From assembly GCA_040080145.1 (NCBI GenBank), contig JBEBJA010000231.1, positions 1 to 12,060 on the forward strand: a stretch of DNA of 12,060 nt, in the 5' to 3' direction. This stretch comes from JANXVY01 sp040080145. Lineage in GTDB: Bacteria; Pseudomonadota; Alphaproteobacteria; Rhizobiales; Hyphomicrobiaceae. The first letter of the stretch is position 1. Every line of letters begins with the position of its first letter. Under the pieces are notes generated by a model, which was not told where the DNA came from, ran no database searches, and saw only the letters and a program-made list of their open reading frames with translations. The position numbers were made by a program, and so were the translations under genes. Positions 5,161 through 12,060 of this stretch are shown here, piece by piece.

Positions 5161-7590
5161 CTATTTCGGAGTCTGTGCGTCGCCGAACGTATGGTCTAAA
5201 ACGCTCGTCTTGTAATTCAATCCGCCCAGGTTTTTCAACTCGAAGCGCACCATTACCGAGCGGTCGTTTGTCAGGCCCAGCGCCGGGTTGTTGATGAACG
5301 TCTCTTGATACGTCGTCGTCAACACGAAGCAATCATCAGCATACTTCAGGGCTATGCTGTCGGTCAGGACACTCTTGGCATCGATGTCAAACCGGACGGC
5401 ACCGAGCACGCTCCAGCGATCCGTCAACTTAAGTCCAACCGTCGCCGTAACGTCGGATTGCGTCTTGTCGATCCCAAGCAAGGGGTCGGCTGCTGCATAG
5501 GTGTAGACCGCCGAGGCCATGATGGGTCCGTAATTCACCGAGGCAAAGAGATCCTCGCGGCGAATGCCGAAATCCTGCTCACCCAAACGGGTCTGCGACA
5601 GAAAACGGAAAACGCTGTTAGGCGCGAAGTATGCGCCGAGAACATAGTCGGAACGATCATTCTGCAGCCCGCTCGACGGCGAGAACAGATATCGCGTCGT
5701 AGGAACACCGCCGACAAGGTCCGTCACTTGACCAGGGTTTGAATACGCATTCTCCCCCGACAGTTGATAGTGCTGGCCAGCCAGGAAACGTGCATAACCG
5801 CCCTGATGAGACTGGAAGGTGTACTGGACTCCAGCGTTGAGCCGAGTCCCGGTCTCAACCCGGTCCGTACCCGAAAACTTTTGAACCTCGAACAAGTTGG
5901 TGTCATCGAATACGACGCTGCGGGCATCTTCATTCGGCAACGCCCGCTGGCTGACTTTGGCCTGCGAATACAGCACCTGACCGATCGGCTCGATTGTGTG
6001 GGATGACCCTTGTCCAGCAGCAATCCATGGATACGACACCGTCACGCCGCCGGTCGCGACGCCGCGCAGAACTGAATCGTCCGTAATCAGGTTTCCCGAC
6101 TGCGGGTTGATTGCATTGTCGAGATAGTACGCATCGCCACGAACACTGCCGAATGGCGTGTACGTGATACCCAGACCGTCCGTCAACCGACGCCGCCAAG
6201 CCAACTCAGTCTTGGCGTGGTTGTAGCTCTCCGTCTTGTTACCCAACAAAGCGTTCTCGCGTGTCAGGCTCAAGACGTTCGACTTCCACGCCAGTTCGCC
6301 ACCCATGATGGGATCAGCAAAGACATAATCGTAATCGATGACAGGATGGACTTTCGATTCCGACGTAGCCTTGTCAGACAGCAACAGCCCGCCGAACTGA
6401 TAAAAACGCATGCCGAAATAATTGCGCTCCGATTGACCTTCAAGGAACACCGTGTTCACGCGGTCAGTGACCAGAATGTTATCGAGCTTATAGAACCGGC
6501 GGAACGTGTCATCGCTTTCGACGGTGACGTCCCAGCCAAATTTCCACCAGCTCGAAAGTGAAAACAGACCCTTGGTCTGCAAACTGCCGCGCCAGCCGTC
6601 GTAGACTTGACGATTGGCAATGCTGCTGGGCAGCAAAGCGTAATCTTGTTCGATCCCCGCAACTTTGACCTCGTACTCCCCGTTGGCGAGCCGGTGGCGC
6701 CAATCACCCTTCCACAGAATACCCTGCTTCGACAGGTATTCCGGGCTGAAAAGGAAATCGTACTGTGGCGACAGAGCAAAATAGTACGGCGTCTCAACCG
6801 ATACTCCAAGCGTCGTCGATGAACCGACAGATGGCAGCAAGAACCCCGAACGGCGCTTTACAGTCGGATCGGGAGCTTCAAAGTAAGGCAGCGGAACAAT
6901 TGGGACGCCCAGGAATTCAAACTGTGCGTCTTGGAAGGAGATGGATTGTGCCTTCTGGTCGTGAACGATGCGCGCAGCCGAAATGCACCACATCGGAGGC
7001 ATGCCGGGATTGGATTTGCACGGCGTATAGCGGGCGTCCGAGAATTCCGTCACGTTGCCGTCTTTGCGGATCGCGCGCCGCGCGGCAATCCGCGTATCGT
7101 CTGTGCCTACAACACTGAGCGACTCAACGAAGCCTTCTTTAAAGTCGTCTGTCAGCTCGATGCGATCAGCCCGCGTAATCTGGCCATTTGGATCGCGGAT
7201 GGTTACGTTACCCGCCGCCGTCAGCGTACTGGCAGCCTGATCGTAGGTGACTTCGTCGGCGGTCACCGAATAATTGTTGTAGTAAAGTTCGACGTTGCCC
7301 TTCGCGATAACGCGGTTACCGGAGGTGTCGTACGTGAGTTCATCGCCGTTCAGAAGCAGCGGTTGCTTCCGGTCTAGTTTGGTCGGAGAGGTGAATTTGA
7401 TCGCTGGCGTCTTGGGAAACGACGAAGACGTTTTCTGCGCATAACCAGGCGATGAGAACACAACGGTCAAGACTGCAGCAGCCAGCGAAAGGCGCGCAAT
7501 CAAGCGACCAGCAAGCGCCACGCTTCCGCGAACGCCCCCGGCGCGATGTTGTCCGCAACCCTCTTGCGGTATCCGCGCGTCACGCACCAC
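5161..7590 (-). CDS. lptD: LPS-assembly protein LptD (outer-membrane LPS translocon)
   Basis: Outer-membrane beta-barrel that, with lipoprotein LptE, receives LPS from the periplasmic bridge and inserts it into the outer leaflet. The 809-residue length is normal. Residues 1-51 are a long n-region plus hydrophobic core (LSLAAAVLTVVFSSPGYA), with cleavage likely after Ala51. An OstA/LptA-type beta-jellyroll follows (~75-190: LLLNGDELTYD, AKGNVELYY, TADEVTYD, AAGNVTIRDP). The barrel occupies ~230 to the C-terminus, with the conserved PLPYFEAPDP (233-242), RRSGFLLPSVG (246-256) and HTIEP (531-535). The mature part has three cysteines, Cys191, Cys202 and Cys754, against four in E. coli. The GTG start directly follows the lptG stop (TGAGTG), 8 bases after an AGGAGG, so translation is coupled to lptG; a second GTG three bases on is an alternative. 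Confidence 0.96.
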   Translation of the reverse strand: MVRDARIPQEGCGQHRAGGVRGSVALAGRLIARLSLAAAVLTVVFSSPGYAQKTSSSFPKTPAIKFTSPTKLDRKQPLLLNGDELTYDTSGNRVIAKGNVELYYNNYSVTADEVTYDQAASTLTAAGNVTIRDPNGQITRADRIELTDDFKEGFVESLSVVGTDDTRIAARRAIRKDGNVTEFSDARYTPCKSNPGMPPMWCISAARIVHDQKAQSISFQDAQFEFLGVPIVPLPYFEAPDPTVKRRSGFLLPSVGSSTTLGVSVETPYYFALSPQYDFLFSPEYLSKQGILWKGDWRHRLANGEYEVKVAGIEQDYALLPSSIANRQVYDGWRGSLQTKGLFSLSSWWKFGWDVTVESDDTFRRFYKLDNILVTDRVNTVFLEGQSERNYFGMRFYQFGGLLLSDKATSESKVHPVIDYDYVFADPIMGGELAWKSNVLSLTRENALLGNKTESYNHAKTELAWRRRLTDGLGITYTPFGSVRGDAYYLDNAINPQSGNLITDDSVLRGVATGGVTVSYPWIAAGQGSSHTIEPIGQVLYSQAKVSQRALPNEDARSVVFDDTNLFEVQKFSGTDRVETGTRLNAGVQYTFQSHQGGYARFLAGQHYQLSGENAYSNPGQVTDLVGGVPTTRYLFSPSSGLQNDRSDYVLGAYFAPNSVFRFLSQTRLGEQDFGIRREDLFASVNYGPIMASAVYTYAAADPLLGIDKTQSDVTATVGLKLTDRWSVLGAVRFDIDAKSVLTDSIALKYADDCFVLTTTYQETFINNPALGLTNDRSVMVRFELKNLGGLNYKTSVLDHTFGDAQTPK

Positions 7591-8685
7591 TCAACCGTCC
7601 TCCTGGTGCAGTAGCACCGTCGTGGTTAGCAAAATCAAGAGCACAACCGGAAGCCAAACGGCAGCCCAGGGCGGAACGAAACCCGCAACCCCGATTTGCC
7701 GTGAAACTTCCGCTAACAGGAAAAACCCGAAGCCCCCAACCATTCCTGAGATCACCATAGTCTGGATCCCTCCAGATCGGAATGACCTCAATGACACAGT
7801 TGCAGCCAAAAAAACCATGGCGATGCAAAGCAGGGGGCGCGACAGCAGGAGCTCGTATTGGACGCGCAGTCTTGCCGAAGAAAGTTTCGCTTTTTCAGCG
7901 ACTTCAATCAATCCAGGCAGGTCCCAGAACGACACCGAAATGATGGTTCCCAGCGCGTCAGCAACCCGCTCCGGGGTCAGATACGTCGATAAAAGATAAG
8001 ATTCGAACTTTTCCGGCTCCCGTCCTGGCCGTGCAACCCATGCATTTTCGATGCGCCAGAACCCGTCCTTGAGCTCCGCGCGGGCCGCATCAATCCGTTC
8101 ACTGAACCGCCCTGCGTCGTCGAAAACGAAAACGGTGACGCCAGACAACGACAGGCCGCGGTTGGTCGCAGCTACAGCACTGATGACGGACTGGCCGTCG
8201 GCACCGTCCTGGCGCAACCACGATCCACCGCTTTCACTCCGCAGCAAGTTCGACTCGCGCCCAAAACTCTCGGCAAACATGCGCTCGCCTTCCGCGCGCG
8301 CTGCAGCTGCCATCGGATTGTAAACGGCAACACCAAACGCACCCAGCAGACCGGCCACGACGATACCTGGCCACATGAACTGCCACGCTGACATGCCACC
8401 AGCACGCATGACGGTCAGCTCGCTCTTGCGCGCGAGCATCAACATGGCCCCGATCGAGCCGACCAAAACCGCAAACGATAGCAAAAACTCAGTGTATGCC
8501 GGCAGTCTAAGGAGGGTCATCCAGACCAGCTTCCAGGCCGCAACCGCACCAAACTTGCCCTGAGCACGCAGCATTTCAACGAAGTCGATCATAAAAATCA
8601 GCACGGAACACAACACGAATGTTCCAAGGATCGCGATCAAAAACCGAGCCTGAATATAGCGCCGTAGCGTACGAGGAGTTGCCAT
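7591..8685 (-). CDS. lptG: LPS export ABC transporter permease LptG
   Basis: One of the two permease subunits of LptB2FG, the inner-membrane machine that extracts LPS and pushes it onto the LptC-LptA bridge. The 364-residue protein has the family layout: an N-terminal amphipathic stretch (TLRRYIQARF), three membrane helices (~15-36, ~62-84, ~104-122), a periplasmic beta-jellyroll (~125-270), and three more helices (~283-299, ~308-326, ~340-359). The cytoplasmic loop ARKSELTVMRAGGMSAWQF (85-103) is the conserved coupling-helix region that contacts LptB. The ATG lies two bases after the lptF stop with AGGCGG six bases upstream. The call as LptG rather than LptF rests on gene order, length and the PAYTEFLLSFAVLVGSIGAM segment. 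lptB, lptC and lptA are not in the window. Confidence 0.94.
   Translation of the reverse strand: MATPRTLRRYIQARFLIAILGTFVLCSVLIFMIDFVEMLRAQGKFGAVAAWKLVWMTLLRLPAYTEFLLSFAVLVGSIGAMLMLARKSELTVMRAGGMSAWQFMWPGIVVAGLLGAFGVAVYNPMAAAARAEGERMFAESFGRESNLLRSESGGSWLRQDGADGQSVISAVAATNRGLSLSGVTVFVFDDAGRFSERIDAARAELKDGFWRIENAWVARPGREPEKFESYLLSTYLTPERVADALGTIISVSFWDLPGLIEVAEKAKLSSARLRVQYELLLSRPLLCIAMVFLAATVSLRSFRSGGIQTMVISGMVGGFGFFLLAEVSRQIGVAGFVPPWAAVWLPVVLLILLTTTVLLHQEDG
7599..7604 (-). promoter_or_regulatory. Shine-Dalgarno AGGAGG for lptD, inside lptG
   Basis: A perfect AGGAGG sits within the last codons of lptG, eight bases before the lptD GTG at 7590. It is the strongest ribosome-binding site in the cluster. 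It decides the GTG start, which would otherwise be easy to miss because the next ATG codons lie far inside the protein. It also implies that lptD is translated by ribosomes finishing or re-initiating after lptG. Confidence 0.85.
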
Positions 8686-8687
8686 GG

Positions 8688-9887
8688 CTACCCGCCTGCC
8701 GCGCGCATGCCGCTGACAGCCCGTGCCAGCTTCGCGAATGGGCGCCCCAAGCCCTCACGTATGGGACCAAGCAACGCGGCAACCGCCCTGCTGAAACGTG
8801 GCTGAGACGCTGTCGCCATCATGAGAAGCGATAAAACGCCGGCCCCAATCGGAATGGCATAGAGCAACACAGTCGCCTTTTCGCTGAGCACGACAAAATT
8901 CGACATCGCCAGCCCGCCCAGCCGGCACGCTGCACCCACGACAAAACCATACATCAGCAGCTGCGTTCGATTTTGCCGCGTCGACTTTGCTTGACCAACA
9001 GCCACAAGCGCGATCAGCACAAACGTGATCGGGTAGAGCGGATTTGAAAAACGCTCATGCAACTCGGCGCGGAATTTGCCGGGCTCCGACTTGAACGACC
9101 GGCTGTTGCCGGGATTTATCAGCTCGCTGTAATAGCGCTCTCGAGGCCTCAGATCGGTTTCTTCCGTTGCAGCCTTCGTCTCTAACCGTTCGAGATCCAC
9201 AGCATACTTGTCAAATTTGATGATCTGCGCAGGCTCAGCCATGCTGGGGCGGCGCAAAATGTGGCCTTTCGTCATGATCAGATACGACCCAGACCCGTCC
9301 TTCACGATCAAACCGTTCTCGGCCAAGTATGACTGCGATTGCTTGGGGTCGCGGCTGTCGTGCATGATGAGCCCCTGCAACTCGCCATTGAGCGACCGCT
9401 CGCGGATATGAAACGTGAGCCCCGGTTCGGGACTACTGAATCGCCCCGGTTGGATCACCTGCGTCAATAGATCGGTCCGCATCTGAATTACATACTCGCG
9501 CAGCATCCGCAGGCTCCACGGCATGCCGGCGTGGTTAACCACAGCGACGCTGGCTGCAACGATGAATGCGAGGAAGATCAGCGGCCTGGCAACCGTCCAG
9601 ACCGTGGCACCGGCCGCCGTCATGACAATCAGTTCGCTATCTCCGTTGAGCCGGTTCAGCGTGTGCAAAGTCGAGATCAACAGCGCAAACGGCGCAATAA
9701 TTGCGATCAAGTTCGGCAGCGCCAGCGTGGTCATCTTGATCAGCGTCCAGGCGTCCTGACCCTGACTGGTCACCACGTTCAGCTGGCGCAACGCGATAGC
9801 AATCCAGACGACGCCCGAGAGCGACAGCAAAATCAGTAGCAGCGCACCGGCGGCCTGCCTGAACACATATCGCGAGAAGATCGTCAT
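8688..9887 (-). CDS. lptF: LPS export ABC transporter permease LptF
   Basis: Partner permease of LptG in LptB2FG. From the ATG at 9887 the protein has 399 residues; this start is chosen because MTIFSRYVFRQAAGALLLILL is the typical family N-terminus, and GAGGA lies about 13 bases upstream. In-frame starts further upstream only add an Arg/Pro-rich tail. Membrane helices are at ~13-35, ~57-78, ~102-121, ~285-300, ~308-328 and ~337-357, with a periplasmic beta-jellyroll at ~125-280. The loop LNGDSELIVMTAAGATVW (80-97) is the LptB-contacting coupling region. The C-terminus carries about 40 cytoplasmic residues rich in Arg and Ala after the last helix, a tail longer than in E. coli LptF. First gene of the - strand cluster, divergent from pepA, so its promoter must lie to its right. 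Confidence 0.95.
   Translation of the reverse strand: MTIFSRYVFRQAAGALLLILLSLSGVVWIAIALRQLNVVTSQGQDAWTLIKMTTLALPNLIAIIAPFALLISTLHTLNRLNGDSELIVMTAAGATVWTVARPLIFLAFIVAASVAVVNHAGMPWSLRMLREYVIQMRTDLLTQVIQPGRFSSPEPGLTFHIRERSLNGELQGLIMHDSRDPKQSQSYLAENGLIVKDGSGSYLIMTKGHILRRPSMAEPAQIIKFDKYAVDLERLETKAATEETDLRPRERYYSELINPGNSRSFKSEPGKFRAELHERFSNPLYPITFVLIALVAVGQAKSTRQNRTQLLMYGFVVGAACRLGGLAMSNFVVLSEKATVLLYAIPIGAGVLSLLMMATASQPRFSRAVAALLGPIREGLGRPFAKLARAVSGMRAAGG
8692..8697 (-). promoter_or_regulatory. Shine-Dalgarno AGGCGG for lptG, inside lptF
   Basis: AGGCGG, one mismatch from consensus, ends six bases before the lptG ATG and overlaps the last lptF codons. With the two-base gap between the genes it supports coupled translation of the two permease subunits, which are needed in equal amounts. 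Confidence 0.6.
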
Positions 9888-9912
9888 ACCCGTCCGGTTT
9901 TCCTCGTTCCGT

Positions 9913-9929
9913 CCCCGCCTGCTGCGGGG
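9913..9929 (-). other. GC hairpin in the lptF leader
   Basis: CCCCGC (9913-9918) and GCGGGG (9924-9929) form a perfect six-pair GC stem with a five-base loop, 25 bases upstream of the lptF ATG. It lacks a T tract, so it is not a classical terminator. In the mRNA it would be stable and close enough to the ribosome-binding site to influence initiation. Confidence 0.4.
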
Positions 9930-10230
9930 GGCAGTTGGCCGCAAGGCACCCCATGTGGGTTCCCGGACTGTCTCACCCAGCCACACACAGGCTGTTTACT
10001 ATCAGGATGGCCAAAGTTCGACCGCCGAAAGTGCGCCCAGCGCCGAACGCCCGGCAATTGCGATTACCGGTCCGTTAGTCGTCCCAAGCTGGAGCTCTTG
10101 GCATACGCACCCGGGTCCACTAAAGTCCAGCCTTGGCTTCGTCTGCTCCTCCAGTTTGTTCGCCGCGCGTTTGGACGTGTCGTCTGAGTGCGATGCGCCC
10201 GCGTAACCTTTGCAATGCCTCAACCCGTGC

Positions 10231-10251
10231 CGGGACAATCGAGCCGTCCCG
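10231..10251. promoter_or_regulatory. Perfect dyad CGGGAC-N9-GTCCCG upstream of pepA (possible operator)
   Basis: The two six-base arms are exact inverted complements around a nine-base spacer, ending 28 bases before the pepA ATG. The left arm falls exactly 17 bases before the CATAAT at 10254-10259, where a -35 box would be. It could be a repressor or activator site. If transcription starts upstream of it, it could instead be a small leader hairpin. It matches no operator consensus I know. Confidence 0.35.
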
Positions 10252-10253
10252 CT

Positions 10254-10259
10254 CATAAT
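10254..10259 (+). promoter_or_regulatory. Possible -10 element (CATAAT) of a pepA promoter
   Basis: CATAAT matches the sigma-70 -10 consensus at five of six positions and would place a start site about 14 bases before the pepA ATG, giving a very short leader. No good -35 is present at 17 bases (CGGGAC there), so the promoter would be weak, activator-dependent, or not real. Confidence 0.25.
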
Positions 10260-10279
10260 GGAAAGTCTGCTCTCCCACC

Positions 10280-11833
10280 ATGACCAAACATGCTTCCGAC
10301 CGCCTTGATATTGTCTTTGCGGATTTTGCGCACGCACTCAATCCGGCCTGCGTTGTGCTCGCAAGCGACGGCGTAGCTCTGGGAAAGACCGCCGCCGACC
10401 TCGATAAGCGGTCCGGAAATGGTATTCAAAAGGCTGCCAAAGCTGCAGCGTTCAAGGCAAAGTCAAAGGCGAACATCGAGATCCTCGCGCCCCAAGGGCT
10501 CGACGTGGATCGTTTGCTCGTCCTGGGAACAGGGAAGGATGCGACGGAGCAGGACTGGACGCTGCTTGGCGGCGCCGCAGTCGCTGCAATTTCAAGCCGC
10601 AAGGTAAAAAAGGCAAGCCTCATCGCCGATGTCGCAGCCACAGGCGATATGAAGCCAGCAGCCATTGCAGCGGCCCTGGCCTTTGGTGCCCAGCTCCGCC
10701 ACTACTCGTTCAAGAAGTACCTGACCAAGGGGGCGGCTACTGCCAACGGTAGCGACGACAAGGAGCCTGCTGACAAAGACACGCTCGATACCTTGGTCAT
10801 CCACTGCGCAGATCCAGCCAAGGCAAAAGCGGCCTACGCCTACTATCAAGCCGTTGCCAACGGGGTCCATGTCGCCCGCAATCTCGTCAATGAACCAGCA
10901 AATGCGCTTGGCCCCGTCGAGTTCGCGCACGAAGTCGAGAAGTTGAAAAAACTCGGCGTCGAGGTCGAAATTCTAGAAGATAAGGATCTTGAAAAACTCG
11001 GCATGGGCTCACTGCTGTGTGTGTCTCAAGGCAGCGCACGCCCAGCGCGCGTTTGCGTCATGCAATGGAATGGGGCGAAATCCAAAAAGGCGAGGCCGAT
11101 TGCGTTCGTCGGCAAGGGCGTGGTGTTCGACTCGGGCGGCATCTCCATCAAGCCGGCCTCTGGCATGGAAGACATGAAGGGCGACATGGGCGGTGCCGCC
11201 TGCGTCGTCGGGCTGATGCACGCACTCGCTGAACGCGAAGCCAACGTCAACGCTGTCGGCCTGATCGGCTGCGTCGAGAATATGGTCTCGGGCAGCGCAG
11301 TCCGTCCCGGCGACATCGTCACCTCCATGTCCGGCCAGACCATCGAAGTCCTCAACACGGACGCTGAAGGTCGCCTGGTCCTCGCCGACGTTCTCTGGTA
11401 CGCGCAGGACCGCTTCAAGCCTCGGATGATCGTCGATCTCGCGACCCTGACCGGCGCCATCATGGTTTCTCTGGGTAAGGAATATGCCGGGTTGTTTTCA
11501 AACGATGACAAGCTCGCCGAAGAACTCCAGGCCGCATCCACGGCGACCGGCGAAAAAGTCTGGCGCATGCCGCTCGACAAGTCATTCCACAAACTGATCG
11601 ACAGTAAGAACGCCGACGTCAAAAACATCGGCGGCCGTTGGGGTGGCGCATGCACCGCCGCAGCCTTCCTTGAGCGCTTCATTCAAAAGGACACGGCCTG
11701 GGCCCACCTCGACATCGCCGGTACGGCCATGGACAGCACCCGCAACGAGATCAGCCCCAGCTGGGCTTCGGGCTGGGGCGTCCGTTTGCTGGACCGCCTC
11801 GTCGCCGACAACTACGAAAAGTCAGAGAAGTAA
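10280..11833 (+). CDS. pepA: Leucyl aminopeptidase PepA (M17 family)
   Basis: Cytosolic two-metal aminopeptidase that removes N-terminal residues, preferably Leu, from peptides; a homohexamer in known relatives. The 517-residue length is typical. The N-terminal domain (~1-190) is variable and Ala/Lys-rich. The catalytic domain has the metal ligands Lys279 and Asp284 (GKGVVFDSGG), Asp302 (GDMGG), Asp361 and Glu363 in the NTDAEGRL signature (359-366), plus catalytic Lys291 (ISIKP) and Arg365. All key residues are intact. The ATG at 10280 has only a poor Shine-Dalgarno. It is divergent from lptF, as in E. coli, where PepA also binds DNA (Xer recombination, carAB control); whether this one does cannot be read from sequence. 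holC, which follows pepA in E. coli and many alphaproteobacteria, is not found in the remaining 227 bases. Confidence 0.97.
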   Translation: MTKHASDRLDIVFADFAHALNPACVVLASDGVALGKTAADLDKRSGNGIQKAAKAAAFKAKSKANIEILAPQGLDVDRLLVLGTGKDATEQDWTLLGGAAVAAISSRKVKKASLIADVAATGDMKPAAIAAALAFGAQLRHYSFKKYLTKGAATANGSDDKEPADKDTLDTLVIHCADPAKAKAAYAYYQAVANGVHVARNLVNEPANALGPVEFAHEVEKLKKLGVEVEILEDKDLEKLGMGSLLCVSQGSARPARVCVMQWNGAKSKKARPIAFVGKGVVFDSGGISIKPASGMEDMKGDMGGAACVVGLMHALAEREANVNAVGLIGCVENMVSGSAVRPGDIVTSMSGQTIEVLNTDAEGRLVLADVLWYAQDRFKPRMIVDLATLTGAIMVSLGKEYAGLFSNDDKLAEELQAASTATGEKVWRMPLDKSFHKLIDSKNADVKNIGGRWGGACTAAAFLERFIQKDTAWAHLDIAGTAMDSTRNEISPSWASGWGVRLLDRLVADNYEKSEK

Positions 11834-12060
11834 ACTCAGGTCTCAGACGGGCGCGGCTCGAAATCATTAGCCGCGCCAGAACTTTCGAGCAAACCTCTCT
11901 GTGGCAATTTGATACCATCATTATTTTCCATAATATCCATTACGCGAATTGCGTATCTCGACGTCTCCCGTCGTCGGATTGACCCAGATCAATGGATTTC
12001 CCGCGCAACATCATCACTCATTAGAGCGTCGCATTACAGTCGCAAACGGCGTCGCTTACC
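11834..12060. other. Region after pepA without a recognised gene
   Basis: Besides the hairpin at 11850-11877, this stretch is less GC-rich in its middle (about 11900-11945) and holds no gene I can support. A 23-codon open frame on the - strand (11992-11921, TTG start, closed upstream by TGA) reads LIWVNPTTGDVEIRNSRNGY and three more residues. Its composition looks protein-like, but it is too short to call. GTCGC occurs three times at 12028, 12039 and 12051, about one helical turn apart. Confidence 0.4.
11850..11877 (+). terminator. Hairpin after pepA, terminator-like but without a T tract
   Basis: GGCGCGGCT (11850-11858) and AGCCGCGCC (11869-11877) are perfect nine-base complements with a ten-base loop, starting 17 bases after the pepA stop. 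The stem is very stable. It is followed by AGAACTTTCG rather than a T run, so it may protect the mRNA 3' end or work with Rho rather than terminate by itself. Confidence 0.55.

Larger units (their letters stand above)
9888..10279. other. 392-nt divergent intergenic region between lptF and pepA
   Basis: It must carry the promoters for both lptF (leftward) and pepA (rightward). Visible structure: a GC hairpin in the lptF leader (9913-9929), a quasi-palindrome with CCAAG/CTTGG arms (10084-10101), a perfect dyad CGGGAC/GTCCCG (10231-10251) and a -10-like CATAAT (10254-10259) before pepA. I see no convincing lptF promoter. Short open frames here on both strands have unnatural composition and weak starts, so I do not call a gene. 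Confidence 0.6.

Noticed and set aside
9888..9986. Longer lptF start adding 33 residues
   Set aside because: The extra residues are Arg/Pro-rich and unlike the family N-terminus, which begins at MTIFSRYVFRQ. They also span the GC hairpin.
9955..10206. 83-codon + strand frame between lptF and pepA
   Set aside because: It starts at a GTG with no Shine-Dalgarno, has a Ser/Pro/Ala-biased composition with no domain, and covers the region where the lptF promoter is expected.

Overview
The window is a stretch of core envelope-biogenesis genes from an alphaproteobacterium, most likely of the order Hyphomicrobiales (Rhizobiales). The evidence is the 3' end of an alphaproteobacterial-type 5S rRNA at the left edge, the fused gene order lptF-lptG-lptD-surA-pdxA-rsmA, and SurA and LptD proteins with alphaproteobacterial features. 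Base composition is moderately GC-rich by eye and even across the genes. I see no insertion sequence, phage gene, CRISPR array, tRNA gene or obvious island.

Layout. Positions 1-31 are the end of a 5S rRNA on the + strand, followed by a strong rho-independent terminator (96-123). A + strand gene (267-1286) encodes a membrane-anchored YafK/YkuD-type L,D-transpeptidase-family protein. Convergent to it is a six-gene cluster on the - strand, read from right to left: lptF (9887-8688), lptG (8685-7591), lptD (7590-5161), surA-like (4694-3345), pdxA (3345-2314) and rsmA (2267-1368). Junctions are tight (2 nt, 0 nt, 1-nt overlap, 46 nt) except for a 466-nt gap between lptD and surA. To the right of a 392-nt divergent intergenic region, pepA (10280-11833) runs on the + strand. 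The last 227 nt carry a terminator-like hairpin and no recognisable gene.

How the genes work together. LptF and LptG are the permease pair of the LptB2FG exporter that extracts LPS from the inner membrane. LptD is the outer-membrane translocon that inserts LPS into the outer leaflet. SurA is the periplasmic chaperone for beta-barrels such as LptD. PdxA (vitamin B6) and RsmA (16S rRNA dimethylation) are metabolic and ribosome-maturation genes that commonly ride in the lptD-surA operon. The L,D-transpeptidase-family protein acts on peptidoglycan, so the locus has an envelope theme. PepA is a cytosolic leucyl aminopeptidase divergent from lptF, the same relation as in E. coli.

I did not find a convincing new system. 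The least explained DNA is the lptD-surA gap. It holds a polypurine heptad repeat array (CCUUUU-rich in the mRNA), an inverted repeat, a palindrome and a consensus-like DnaA box. Next is a perfect dyad sitting where the -35 of a possible pepA promoter would be.
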